64,000 nt of DNA from Rhizobium sp. NXC24 (lineage in GTDB: Bacteria > Pseudomonadota > Alphaproteobacteria > Rhizobiales > Rhizobiaceae). Of the stretch, positions 29,300 to 38,243 are shown piece after piece. The stretch lies in contig NZ_CP024314.1 of the NCBI RefSeq assembly GCF_002944315.1, forward strand, positions 558,001 to 622,000, read 5' to 3'. Positions within the stretch are counted from its first letter, which is position 1. Every line of letters begins with the position of its first letter. Under the pieces are notes generated by a model. The model had not been told where the DNA came from and ran no database searches. It saw nothing but the letters and a program-made list of their open reading frames with translations. Position numbers and translations under genes: made by a program.

Positions 29300-29587
29300 A
29301 TGACCGACAGTTTGGCCGGTGTGGATAATGATTGTAATCCGCACTTTGAATATTCTCCCCTGTCTCGGCCATTTATTGCCGACGGGATAAGCGTGATCGT
29401 CGAAATTTTCCGGCCGTTCGGTGAGGACTGCGGATGGAACCTTCAAGTCGTCGATGAAGGGCTCGACATCACGGTTTGGATGGACGTGTTCGACACCGAC
29501 ACGGAGGCGTTTGAACAATTCCTTCAGACGGTCGAACTCGAAGGTATCGAGTCCTTCGCTGCGACACCCGTCAAACCTTTGCACTGA
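29300..29587 (+). CDS. Small acidic hypothetical protein
   Basis: 95 residues, strongly acidic. Contains PFIADGISVIVEIFRPFGED, WNLQVVDEGLDITVW and an FDTDTEAFEQFLQTVELEG helix, suggesting a small alpha/beta fold. ATG 29300 with GGGAGAGACGGT upstream is preferred to the earlier ATG that overlaps the preceding gene. Function unknown. Confidence 0.68.
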   Translation: MTDSLAGVDNDCNPHFEYSPLSRPFIADGISVIVEIFRPFGEDCGWNLQVVDEGLDITVWMDVFDTDTEAFEQFLQTVELEGIESFAATPVKPLH

Positions 29588-29620
29588 CGCGAGGTTTGTG
29601 TACCACATCCGGCAAGTTTG

Positions 29621-29752
29621 TCAGCTCTGAGGCTTGCTTGCCTTGCCTCCTCGTCTTGCCAGCAGGCTTGCGACCACGAGCAGGACAATTGACAGCAGCA
29701 TCATCAGGGTCGCAGCGGCGACCATCGTCCGAGCGCTGGACCTCGTTGTCAT
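29621..29752 (-). CDS. Possible 43-residue single-TM protein
   Basis: Short ORF starting 13 nt after the stop of the diguanylate cyclase on the same strand. It has a basic N-terminus, one hydrophobic helix (MVAAATLMMLLSIVLLVVAS) and a basic tail. The ribosome site is weak (GCTGAAACTGCCT). Plausible but unproven small membrane protein. Confidence 0.35.
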   Translation of the reverse strand: MTTRSSARTMVAAATLMMLLSIVLLVVASLLARRGGKASKPQS

Positions 29753-29765
29753 AGGCAGTTTCAGC

Positions 29766-31040
29766 TTATTGGTTCGGCGAGCTTGGCTTGTAAAGCACCA
29801 CTCGGTTTCGACCGGATTGCTTGGCGAGGTAAAGAGCCTCATCAGCCTGGTTCTGAAGCTGCTCCGGTGAGACGATCCCAACGTCCGGTACGTGGACTAC
29901 CCCGATGCTGACGGTGACGCATGGCGACATTACGGACGCAGGGTTCGGGAGGGAGGCAGTTTCAACCCCTTCGCGAATTCGTTCGGCAACTGCGATTGCT
30001 TCTTCTTCGTTTACGCCCGGAAGCACAATGAGAAATTCTTCGCCGCCATAGCGTGACACACGGTCGCGATTTTTTCTCATGCTGCTTTGAATAATGCCGG
30101 CAACCTTTACTAGGCAGCGATCTCCCTCGCCATGACCGAGACTGTCATTCAGCAGCTTGAAATGATCGATGTCGCACATCAGCATGGCAATCCCCTCCGT
30201 GCGTGGGCTTTCCCCGCTCCAGAGACGATTGAGCATTTCCATCATCCATCGTCGGTTGGCGATGCCGGTCAGGGGATCCGTTCTCGCAAGAAGTTCGAGC
30301 CGAGCATTCGCATCGGCCAATTCCGCCACTCGGCTCTTGTCTCGCAACTCAAGAAGGAAGGTCTTCTGCGCCAAAATCGTAATGGTGCGCCGGGCGACGA
30401 CTGTTGCGACGATGCCGCTGGCGAAGAACAGCGTGGCCGCCTCCAAGCTTCCCAATTCGACACCTGGGTTCCGCATTTGGAAAAACAAATAGAGACCAAG
30501 CGCCATGACTGCGATCATCGTCGTCCACGCCAGCGGTATGCCAAAGATGATGATCGCGGTAATGGCCACGAACAGCATGATGTTCAAATGTCTTTCGTAG
30601 AACTCGCCTCCCGCATTCACGCCAACCAGTGCAACTGACAGGAGTATAAGGAACATACCTGCGATCAGGACAATCCTTTGGAGCCGGAAAGCGCGCGGTA
30701 TTTTCCAGATAAAGGCCGTGACCAACGCGGCCGGAGGAAGGATGCAGGCCGGCGGAAGCATCGCCATCGCTATCGCCTTTGGAAGCAAGATTGCGTTGAG
30801 GCCCCATGTCAGTGCATCGATCAGAGCGACCCAAATCATCCAGGAACGGATGATCTTCGCCGTTCGAAACCAGGAACGTTCCTGAAAGAGGCGATAAAGC
30901 TCGCCCTTTAGGCGAATATCACGGGTACGCCCCTTCAGAAAGCGTTCCACCTCAGCCATGATATTTGGGTTTTGCGCCTGGAGTGGCATCTGTGTGGGCG
31001 CGTCAGAACTCACCGAGACTTTATTCTCCTCAACATCCAT
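29766..31040 (-). CDS. Membrane diguanylate cyclase (GGDEF)
   Basis: Six hydrophobic segments in the N-terminal half (from RSWMIWVALIDALTWGLNA to FASGIVATVVA) form an unclassified membrane sensor, followed by a short coiled coil and a GGDEF domain with [10 protein letters not shown] and the active loop YGGEEFLIVLPG. The position of the RxxD inhibitory site reads KNRD, so product inhibition may be weakened. The start is unclear: ATG 31052, 31040, 30989 and 30959 are all in frame, none with a good ribosome site, and the longer versions overlap the antitoxin remnant on the other strand. About 424 residues from 31040. Confidence 0.85.
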   Translation of the reverse strand: MDVEENKVSVSSDAPTQMPLQAQNPNIMAEVERFLKGRTRDIRLKGELYRLFQERSWFRTAKIIRSWMIWVALIDALTWGLNAILLPKAIAMAMLPPACILPPAALVTAFIWKIPRAFRLQRIVLIAGMFLILLSVALVGVNAGGEFYERHLNIMLFVAITAIIIFGIPLAWTTMIAVMALGLYLFFQMRNPGVELGSLEAATLFFASGIVATVVARRTITILAQKTFLLELRDKSRVAELADANARLELLARTDPLTGIANRRWMMEMLNRLWSGESPRTEGIAMLMCDIDHFKLLNDSLGHGEGDRCLVKVAGIIQSSMRKNRDRVSRYGGEEFLIVLPGVNEEEAIAVAERIREGVETASLPNPASVMSPCVTVSIGVVHVPDVGIVSPEQLQNQADEALYLAKQSGRNRVVLYKPSSPNQ

Positions 31041-31049
31041 CCTAACCCA

Positions 31050-31229
31050 CATAGCGGAGCATCTCTCGCCGGCAAGAATGATGAGACGAGACCGAAGCGC
31101 TGGATCAACGAGGAAATTCCGGGCCGTTTCGCAGAGTTGCAGCGCGATCCATCCAAGGCGGTTTCGTTCGAGGATGCCCGAGCCCGCTTCGAAAGCAAAC
31201 ACCGCGACGCGTTGGCGAAAGCCAAGTAG
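31050..31229 (+). pseudogene. ParD-like antitoxin, apparently missing its N-terminus
   Basis: The frame ending 3 nt before the ParE-like toxin start reads KRWINEEIPGRFAELQRDPS, then KAVSFEDARARFESKHRDAL, resembling the toxin-binding C-terminus of ParD/RHH-type antitoxins. Upstream the frame has no ATG or GTG with a ribosome site (it opens with a TTG at 30972) and no ribbon-helix-helix segment, and it runs into the 5' end of the opposite-strand cyclase gene. I infer a 5' truncation; an unusual short antitoxin is the alternative. Left boundary is approximate. Confidence 0.5.
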
Positions 31230-31232
31230 CAG

Positions 31233-31541
31233 ATGGATTATCGCATCCGGTTGCACGAGCTGGCCGAGGCCGAGCTTGATAAGATCTTTGACGATATCAC
31301 TGCCGAAGCAGGGCCGATTATCGCCGGCTACATCGGCGGCATTTATAACATGATTGACGGTTTCCCGACATTTCCGGAGCGCGGAACCGTCCGCGAGGGG
31401 CCGGTACCGGGACTGCGTATCGTAGGCTGCCGCCGCACCACCTCGATCGCTTTTATCGTCGAAGGTGACCAAGTTACGATCCTTGGTGTTTTCCGGCGCG
31501 GTCGGAACGTCACGGCGGACCTGCTCAAAAATCGCCTCTAA
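31233..31541 (+). CDS. ParE/RelE-superfamily toxin
   Basis: 102 residues, the usual size. N-terminal helix LHELAEAELDKIFDDITAE, then FPERGTVREGPVPGLRIVGCR, and a C-terminal strand VTILGVFRRGRN fit the ParE-like fold (gyrase poison or ribonuclease by family). No frameshift or stop. It starts 3 nt after the antitoxin stop, typical of a coupled pair. If the antitoxin is inactive, the toxin should be inert or restrained in trans. Confidence 0.82.
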   Translation: MDYRIRLHELAEAELDKIFDDITAEAGPIIAGYIGGIYNMIDGFPTFPERGTVREGPVPGLRIVGCRRTTSIAFIVEGDQVTILGVFRRGRNVTADLLKNRL

Positions 31542-31712
31542 ATATTTAATGGATGGCCACGAAGCTTCGGGCCTGTGATTATCCGACGACGGAAGCACGA
31601 CCAGACGATGTGGCACTGACCCCAGCAGCCCAGCGCTCCTGCACGGTACGCCTGCATCTTTTTCCCAGCCTACGCGTTATGCAGATGCAGTGATCTGAAT
31701 AGGACTCACCTC

Positions 31713-31895
31713 ATGAGCAAGCGTGAACTCATCGACACCGGCACCGACAAGCGTTACGTCCGCCGAAACGAAAAGGGTCAATTCAAGGAGAGTGTTGATG
31801 TTGGTCGATCGCTCTCGGTGGATCGCCGCCATCAGGCCAAGCAGGAAGCTAAGCCCGGCGAAGGCGATCGCGGCGACCGCAAGTCGAAGCGCTGA
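31713..31895 (+). CDS. Small basic stress-type protein, unknown function
   Basis: 60 residues, highly charged, with GTDKRYVRRNEKGQFKESVD and VGRSLSVDRR; such short proteins are frequent in Rhizobiaceae. Probably disordered, perhaps nucleic-acid-associated. ATG is preceded by AGGACTCACCTC. It ends 5 nt before the exonuclease III gene, so the two may be co-transcribed. Confidence 0.7.
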   Translation: MSKRELIDTGTDKRYVRRNEKGQFKESVDVGRSLSVDRRHQAKQEAKPGEGDRGDRKSKR

Positions 31896-31900
31896 CGTCT

Positions 31901-32674
31901 GTGAAGCTCGCAAGTTTCAATGTCAACGGCATCAACGGCCGCCTCGACATTCTCCTGCATTGGCTGGCGGAGGCTTCTCCGGATGTGGTCTGCCTGCAGG
32001 AATTGAAGGCACCTGACGAGAAATTCCCTCAGCGGGCTCTCGAAAGGGCCGGATATGGGGCGATCTGGAATGGCCAGAAAAGCTGGAACGGCGTTGCGAT
32101 TTTGGCGAAGGGACACGAGCCGATCGAGACGCGCCGCGGGCTTCCAGACAATTTAGACGATACGCACAGCCGCTATATCGAGGCGGCGGTCAACGGGATG
32201 CTCATCGGATGCCTTTATCTTCCGAACGGCAATCCGGTGCCCGGGCCCAAGTTTGATTACAAGCTGCGCTGGTTCCGGCGCCTGACTGCTCATGCTGAAG
32301 GACTGCTCGCGCTTCAGATTCCTGTCGCGCTCGTCGGCGACTTCAACGTCATGCCGACCGATCTCGATGTCTATGCGCCTGAGCGCTGGCGCGATGATGC
32401 GCTGTTTCGACCGGAAGTGAGGGCAGCTTACCGGGATCTTGTTGCTCAAGGGTGGACGGATGCGTTGCGCCATCTTTACCCGAATAAGCGCATCTACACT
32501 TTCTGGAAATATTTCCGCAACGCCTTCGCACGAGATGCGGGCTTGCGCATAGACCATGTCCTGCTCAGCCCCGTATTGGCAGATGACCTCATTCGGGCAG
32601 GTGTCGACAAGTCGATTCGCGCTCTGCCTCATGCGAGCGATCATGCCCCGGTCTGGATCGAACTTAGAGACTGA
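31901..32674 (+). CDS. xthA: Exodeoxyribonuclease III (AP endonuclease)
   Basis: Base-excision-repair enzyme of the exonuclease-endonuclease-phosphatase fold, 257 residues. Motifs in order: ASFNVNGI at the start, CLQELKAPDEKFP (metal-binding Glu), YLPNGNP, VGDFNVMPTDLDVY (Asp/Asn), WTDALRHLYP, RIDHVLLSP and the catalytic SDHAPVWIEL. GTG start; ribosome site weak, consistent with coupling to the 60-residue gene upstream. Many rhizobia carry more than one copy, so this may be a second, stress-linked paralogue. Confidence 0.9.
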   Translation: MKLASFNVNGINGRLDILLHWLAEASPDVVCLQELKAPDEKFPQRALERAGYGAIWNGQKSWNGVAILAKGHEPIETRRGLPDNLDDTHSRYIEAAVNGMLIGCLYLPNGNPVPGPKFDYKLRWFRRLTAHAEGLLALQIPVALVGDFNVMPTDLDVYAPERWRDDALFRPEVRAAYRDLVAQGWTDALRHLYPNKRIYTFWKYFRNAFARDAGLRIDHVLLSPVLADDLIRAGVDKSIRALPHASDHAPVWIELRD

Positions 32675-32724
32675 ATTTCTCACGCAAGCTCGATCCAAGG
32701 ACATTGCGGAGTGGCCAGCGCTGT

Positions 32725-32913
32725 CTACGCAGCTCCGGACGGATCGCCGGTTGGCAACAATGCTGGATCAAGCGGCGGATCGTTCGGATTTTTGCTGTCT
32801 TCCGGATTCTTTGCTGGCGTCACTGGCGGCTTCTCCTGGGTGCGATCAGACACTCCAGACGATGGATTGGAATCACGAGGCATCTCGTCGGATTTCGGTG
32901 CATTTGTCGGCAT
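32725..32913 (-). CDS. Small Pro-rich disordered protein
   Basis: 62 residues, Pro/Asn/Asp/Ser-rich, with KPPVTPAKNPEDSKNPNDPP; no TM or signal and no recognised family. Supported by AAGGAGAA 5 nt before the ATG and a GGAAC-N18-TT promoter 56-80 nt upstream. Confidence 0.65.
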   Translation of the reverse strand: MPTNAPKSDEMPRDSNPSSGVSDRTQEKPPVTPAKNPEDSKNPNDPPLDPALLPTGDPSGAA

Positions 32914-33389
32914 ATTCGTTCTCCTTTTTAGGCGGGAGAACGGCATGATCTTCTTGATTTGCCGTTCAAACCTCTCTGACAGAAGAACGTTCCACGAGGC
33001 TATTCGCTCCATCGTCAGGACCAGGCGGATGGGTCCTCCTTGGTCAGAGATCATCGGGTCTGTCTGCGGGAGCAATCTGGGTGGCTATTGTCAGTTTCAT
33101 CCGGTCGCCTGCTTTCAAAGCGGAATTAACTTTTATTAAGCGATTAAATTGCATTCGACGAATACAAACGCAAATGTTGCAAAAATACACGTCGCTGATC
33201 AAAAACAAGCGCGAATATGCGCCTATCTGAGTTCTAACTATCCGTGTGCCGAATGAAGTCTGCTATGGAACAGGTCAGGCCGATGAGCGGCTGCACTGTC
33301 TTAGGTGCTGTTTCATGAATTCGATAATGTGTCGGTGGGCAAGGCGCTGTCTTGCTCAATCGAGTAGTTTTGACCTTAGGAAGGTTTGC
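32914..33389. other. Divergent intergenic region, 476 nt
   Basis: Carries the stress promoter for the small Pro-rich gene and, around 33130-33240, an AT-rich stretch likely to hold the promoter of the IalB-like gene. No further gene recognised. Confidence 0.4.
32969..32993 (-). promoter_or_regulatory. Candidate EcfG/RpoE2 general-stress promoter
   Basis: Minus-strand GGAAC (32993-32989), 18 nt, TT (32970-32969), upstream of the 62-residue Pro-rich protein gene. Confidence 0.55.
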
Positions 33390-34073
33390 ATGACGTTTGC
33401 CGTCTTGAATGACATGTTTTCCACCAAGCGCCTCGCATCCGTAATTCTCGTGTCCTCCATCCTGTGTGCGTCTTCGGGCATGGCTCAAGAGCAGCCGGCG
33501 GCAGGCGCGGCAGGGTCGACCAATGCTGGCACGCAACAGAATTCCGCTGCGAGCCCTGCGGCTCAACAGCAGCCGGCGCCGCAAGCCCGTGTGCAGAAAT
33601 TTGACGACTGGTACTATCGCTGCGTCGATGGCAAGGCAGCGGACGGTTCCGCGACGACGAATTGCGAAGTGGCGCAGATCGCTACGGTGAAGCAGGGCGA
33701 GCAGGACGTCAACATACTGACCTTGGCGATTGCGAAAGCGCCTGCAACGCCTGCGCCCACGCAGAAAGGCGGGAAGCAGGCGGCGAGCGATCTCGTGCTG
33801 ACGACGCTTGTGCCACTCAACATGTACCTGCCGGCGGGGCTCAGCATCGACGCGAGCGATAAGCCCGTCGTTCAGCTTGCCTATCGCAATTGCAACCAGG
33901 CCGGTTGCTGGGCGCAGCAGAAGCTGGATGCGAAGATGGTCTCGGCACTTGCAAAGTCGTCGGACGGGATCGGTCACGTGCAGATGATGAATGGCCAGAA
34001 GGTCAATATCAAATTCTCACTGAAGGGTTTGGACGCGGCTTTGGACGCGTTGCGGAAACCGGCTTCCAACTGA
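33390..34073 (+). CDS. Invasion-associated locus B (IalB) family protein
   Basis: Exported protein of 227 residues. N-terminal hydrophobic segment and signal cleavage near SSGMAQ (about 32), an Ala/Gln/Pro-rich linker, then the IalB-like domain with KFDDWYYRCVDGKA, CEVAQIATVKQ, VLTTLVPLNMYLPAGLSI, LAYRNCNQAGCWAQQKLD (paired cysteines) and a final ALDALRKPASN. ATG 33390 follows AGGAAGGTTTGC. IalB proteins sit in the periplasm or outer membrane; role in free-living bacteria is unclear. Lies 19 nt upstream of the TpsB gene. Confidence 0.87.
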   Translation: MTFAVLNDMFSTKRLASVILVSSILCASSGMAQEQPAAGAAGSTNAGTQQNSAASPAAQQQPAPQARVQKFDDWYYRCVDGKAADGSATTNCEVAQIATVKQGEQDVNILTLAIAKAPATPAPTQKGGKQAASDLVLTTLVPLNMYLPAGLSIDASDKPVVQLAYRNCNQAGCWAQQKLDAKMVSALAKSSDGIGHVQMMNGQKVNIKFSLKGLDAALDALRKPASN

Positions 34074-34092
34074 CGGCACGACTGAACGATTC

Positions 34093-35865
34093 ATGACCTC
34101 GGCCCGCCAACCGACGGCTGATCCACGCAGCCTTGCCTCCACGGCGTCCTCCTTCATCATGCGTATCCTTGTGTTGCTTATCGCAGCTTTGACGGCGTCG
34201 ATGGCGGTTGCGCAGCAATCGCCAAATGACGATTTCGCCCGCCGTCATGCGCAGCAGAATGAAGAACAGCGCCTCGATGCGCTGCGCAAGAGCACGCCGA
34301 AGCCCTCGGAGGTGCCAACCGAGCAGCAAGAAGCGGGAGCGAAAAAAGGCGGCCCCTGTTTCGCGGTCACGGATGTTGAGGTGGTGGGGGTCAAACAATT
34401 CCCGGCCGCCGATATCGACAAGGTGACGGCACCCTATCGCAACCGTTGCATCGGTGTCGGTGACATCAACACGTTGCTCCGCGATCTGACCTATCTCTAT
34501 CTCAACAGGGGTTTCGTCACCTCGCGTGTCTACGTGCCGGCGCAAGACATTGCCAAGGCGAAGACATTGCGTCTGGTCGCTGTCGAGGGCGATCTCTCCG
34601 ACATCTATATCAACGGCAAGCCGGCTCCGGGCTCCGGCATGCTTGCCACCGCCTTTCCCGGTATGAAGGACCATATCATCAACCTGCGCGACATCGAGCA
34701 GGGCCTCGACCAGATCAATCGGCTAAGTTCCAACAACGCCAAGACGGCAATGCTGCCGGGTAAGACCAGCGGCACGTCTATCCTCAATATCGAGAACAAG
34801 CCCAGCTATCCCTGGCACGTCTCCTTCGGCAACAGCAACTTCGGCCAAGAGCAGACGGGATACTCAAAGACATCGACCTCTGTCGGTTACGACAACCTCT
34901 TCGGCGTCAATGATCAGTGGAGCTTTGGCTACGAGCATACGGGGCCGAACTATCCCTGGCGCGATGACGGCCAGGGCCGGAGCGATAGCTTGACCGGCAA
35001 TGTCAGCGTCCCCTACGGCTATTGGACGCTCTCGGTAAACGGCGCCTGGTACGGCTATGACAGCTCGGTTCCCGGCAATTTCGGGACCTTGCAGACGTCG
35101 GGCAATTCCAAGCAGCTCGGGATCAGCGCCGACCGCGTCATCCTCCGCGACAAGGATTCGATCACCACCTTAAACAGCGGCCTGACCTACAAGGAAACCA
35201 ACAATTTCCTGCTCGGGAGCAAGATCGAGGTCGGCAGCCGCAAATATACCGTCGGGGACCTCGGCATCTCGCACTCGCGGCGCATGCTTGGAGGTCTCTG
35301 GGTCTTTGATCTTTCCTACAACCAGGGTCTCAACCTCTTTGATGCCGTCGACCCCGGTGATGCCGGGGCAGGCAATGCCGATCCGCGGTTCTCAAAGTTC
35401 ACCGGCACCATCACCTTGACCCGGCCACTCCAGCTCGGCGAACAGAGCTTCGAGGTGAATTCGATCCTGACCGGACAATATTCACCGGACAATCTCTTTG
35501 GAGCCGAACAGATCTCGCTCGGCAGCAATTCCACCGTTCGCGGTACGCGCGAGAGCACGCTTTACGGCAATGACGGCTTTTTCATCCGCAATGATCTCGT
35601 CTGGCGGACGCAGCCCTTCGCCGACAATGCCGCCCTGGCAAAAATGCTCGGCGAGTTCCGCCCCTATCTCGGGCTCGACTACGGGCGGATCGCCTCTCAG
35701 ACGCGCTATCAAATCGAGGGCGGCGACATGCTCGGCTGGACCGTTGGCGCGAAGCTCGCAGGCGGCAATCTCAATCTCGACATCGGCTATTCCGACGTGC
35801 TGGCCAGCACTGTCGATAAAAAGAATACGGGACTGCTTTTCGTTAGCTCCTCCGTACGGTGGTAA
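34093..35865 (+). CDS. TpsB/FhaC-type two-partner secretion outer-membrane transporter
   Basis: 590 residues. Signal segment (about 22-41), then POTRA domains (from CFAVTDVEVVGVKQFPAADI; DINTLLRDLTYLYLNRGFVTSRVYVP) and a 16-strand beta-barrel with the family motif SLGSNSTVRGTRES (loop 6, VRGTR) and a terminal strand ending in VSSSVRW. It exports a TpsA exoprotein across the outer membrane. It is intact and close to the IalB-like gene upstream and to a lipoprotein gene; its likely cargo gene downstream is decayed. Start may be internal, for example Met23. Confidence 0.9.
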   Translation: MTSARQPTADPRSLASTASSFIMRILVLLIAALTASMAVAQQSPNDDFARRHAQQNEEQRLDALRKSTPKPSEVPTEQQEAGAKKGGPCFAVTDVEVVGVKQFPAADIDKVTAPYRNRCIGVGDINTLLRDLTYLYLNRGFVTSRVYVPAQDIAKAKTLRLVAVEGDLSDIYINGKPAPGSGMLATAFPGMKDHIINLRDIEQGLDQINRLSSNNAKTAMLPGKTSGTSILNIENKPSYPWHVSFGNSNFGQEQTGYSKTSTSVGYDNLFGVNDQWSFGYEHTGPNYPWRDDGQGRSDSLTGNVSVPYGYWTLSVNGAWYGYDSSVPGNFGTLQTSGNSKQLGISADRVILRDKDSITTLNSGLTYKETNNFLLGSKIEVGSRKYTVGDLGISHSRRMLGGLWVFDLSYNQGLNLFDAVDPGDAGAGNADPRFSKFTGTITLTRPLQLGEQSFEVNSILTGQYSPDNLFGAEQISLGSNSTVRGTRESTLYGNDGFFIRNDLVWRTQPFADNAALAKMLGEFRPYLGLDYGRIASQTRYQIEGGDMLGWTVGAKLAGGNLNLDIGYSDVLASTVDKKNTGLLFVSSSVRW

Positions 35866-35885
35866 CCAATATAAAGAGGAAAATC

Positions 35886-36347
35886 ATGAATTTAGTCATT
35901 CGAAAAGACAACAAGACAGCGCCTTTGGCGTTACGTTCTGCGGCTGCACTTCTTTGCTGTGCAATCGCGCTCTCGAGCTGCGGCGGCCGCGAGGCGCACC
36001 CAATCGCCTCGACCAATGTTGGCGACGGTGGGCTTGATTGCGGCGGGGTTTCGCGCGAATTCGCAGCCAACGAACGCCAGATTCTTGCAACGGTCAAGGA
36101 GCGCTCGCAAGCGCAAGGCAAAAACGTCATTCTAGGCGCCACCGGCGTTCTTCTCTTCTGGCCGGCGCTATTCTTCATGGATCCCAAATCACCGGAGAAG
36201 GTCGAGATCGACGCCTTGCGCAATCGCAACCAGGTGCTGACCGACCTTGCCCGTTCGAGAAAGTGCCCGGCGCCCAAGTCGCAATTGGGCGAGGTCTATA
36301 AAAGGCTCGACGGCGGTGTGAAGACGCCACCGGCCAAGAGAGACTAA
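35886..36347 (+). CDS. Small lipoprotein
   Basis: 153 residues with a lipoprotein signal: basic start, hydrophobic AALLCCAIALSSC and lipobox LSSC (about 31). Later a hydrophobic helix (VILGATGVLLFWPALFFM) and a charged tail with VEIDALRNRNQVLTDLARSR. Such short lipoproteins occur often beside TpsB/TpsA genes. ATG follows AAGAGGAAAATC and is 20 nt after tpsB, so it is in the same operon. Function unknown. Confidence 0.75.
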   Translation: MNLVIRKDNKTAPLALRSAAALLCCAIALSSCGGREAHPIASTNVGDGGLDCGGVSREFAANERQILATVKERSQAQGKNVILGATGVLLFWPALFFMDPKSPEKVEIDALRNRNQVLTDLARSRKCPAPKSQLGEVYKRLDGGVKTPPAKRD

Positions 36348-36424
36348 AGCGAACTGTGCGATCGCGGCACAATCTGGAGCCGCCGCGATCGACCAAATAA
36401 CAGATTTTTTGTTTTAAATTCGTT

Positions 36425-37790
36425 TACCTCAAACCCATGCCGACGTTGACTCCCATCCCGAAGCCAGCGTCTCGATTGGCATCGGCGTCGGCACCTCGGA
36501 GGAGAAGCGCTCGAACGATGGCAATATCAATGCGGTGAGCTCGCCGACAGCGACGGCGGCATCACCATCACGGCCAATCGCAACATCAACGATCAGTCCG
36601 GCCACCGCCAACGGCGCAGTCGATCTGATTGCCGGCGACAGCGTCAACATTCTCTCAATCAACGACGTCACCAATGCCTCGGAGATGCAAAAAAAGAGCT
36701 TTGCCGGTGTCAGCGTCACGGTGTCGTCGCAACTGATCAGTGCGGCTCAGTTCGGGGTGCAGGCTGCCAGCTTGCGTTCGGGTGACAACGGCGTCTACGG
36801 CATCGCTCCAGCGGTGTCGGCCGGCGTCAATGGCTACGAGGCGATATCCCAGACAGGCCGCCATTAAGGCTAAGCCGGATCCGGACACTGGTCTCCGCCC
36901 CGCGGTCGCGTCGATCTCGCTGACCGCCGGCTACAGCTTTAGCGAAAGCTCGTCGGAATCGACGACATCTATCGCCGTTCCACCCGAGATCAGTGGCAGC
37001 TCGGTCACCATCATTGCCCAATCCGGCGATGTCGTCGGCCGTGGCGTACAGATCAGCGCTGGAGTCGGCAAAGACGGCCAAGCTACGACGACGACCGACG
37101 ATCCCAACAATGGCAATGTATTGATCTCCGCGGCCGGCAATGTCGATCTCGAAAGTGCGCAGGCGACCAGCGGCGGCAAGAGCAGCAACAAGGCCGGTAG
37201 CATCAGCGTTCGTGTGGCCGCTGGAACTGACGCTGGTGGCAATATCTTGGGCGGTGGCCCAACCGCCAACGCAAGCTTTAGCTCCGGCAAGGAGACCAGC
37301 AATTCGGTACCCAGCTCAATTCGAACGTCTCCGACATGGACATGGTTACGATCGTTTCGCCGGAGACGCTGACGCTGGCGGGTGGCGTGCTTTCCGGCAA
37401 CACGGTCAATGCCAGCGCCGCCAATGGTATCAATATCGAGAGCCGCCAGGATATCGCATCCTATGACGAGAAGACGAAGAGCGCCCAACTTGGCATCAGC
37501 TCGGGTGGCTACAACCAGGGCACAATCACGGGCGATTACGCCAATGTATCACAGCAGAGCGGCATTTTTACCGGTTCCGGCGGCTATCACGTCAGTACAC
37601 ACCATCGAGATAGTCGGCGATTTCATCGGCTCCAGTGCAGATCCCTAGAACAACGATCTGACTCCCAATCAGATCCTTTAATCCAACAGCGACAATTCGA
37701 TGTCGGTCTTCTCAACGAGCTACGGCTTCAGCCTGATCGGTGCCGGCATTCCCGTCCCCGGTCGTCGGCCAGCCGGCGAAGAGGGTTTAA
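36425..37790 (+). pseudogene. Decayed TpsA filamentous haemagglutinin, central/C-terminal remnant
   Basis: Haemagglutinin-repeat sequence is readable only by switching frames: SVSIGIGVGTSEEKRSNDGN, then SDGGITITANRNIND, then NGAVDLIAGDSVNILSINDV and KKSFAGVSVTVSS, then VASISLTAGYSFSESSSES and GNVLISAAGNVDLESAQATS, then ETLTLAGGVLSGNTVNASA and SAQLGISSGGYNQGTITGDY, then IVGDFIGSSADP and FSTSYGFSLIGAG. That needs at least four frameshifts plus in-frame stops. No N-terminal TPS secretion domain is present. It lies just after the TpsB and lipoprotein genes, so it is the lost cargo of that system. Confidence 0.8.
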
Positions 37791-38243
37791 GGTCAACTCT
37801 CCTTTCATTCCAGTGGACTGGCTCCCTATGCAGCCCTTGTTGCGTTATGATGTCGGCTACAGATTCTTAGCTTAAGGGCTGCAAGGCTCTTTGAGAGAAA
37901 AAATATTTTCAGCTATACCCGGCAACTACGGGGTCTGTCAGCCTGCATCATTCTGGTGATCAAAGAATCTAGTCTGACGTTTGCTTAAGGGAAGAAAAGA
38001 TAGAGCGGCTCTTCGATCGCGTGAAGTCACCCGTCGCGCTCACGTTTAATTCCTTCTCCCTAAGGATATCCCGGTCGCCTAGTCTGGTCTCCTGATAGAA
38101 CACTTCCACAGGTCCTCTCAACGATTCTCGCAAGGATAGTATATCGTGCTCTTTTAATGCAATTTACTGTGGTAAATCGGCAAATGACAAATAATTAAGC
38201 ATGTTTGTGTAGCCTCGTGTTCGATCTTTACGGTGAGGCACCC
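37791..38243. other. Intergenic region, 453 nt
   Basis: Between the TpsA remnant and the second chemoreceptor. No coding sequence recognised; the last 100 nt are AT-rich and probably carry the chemoreceptor promoter. Confidence 0.4.
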
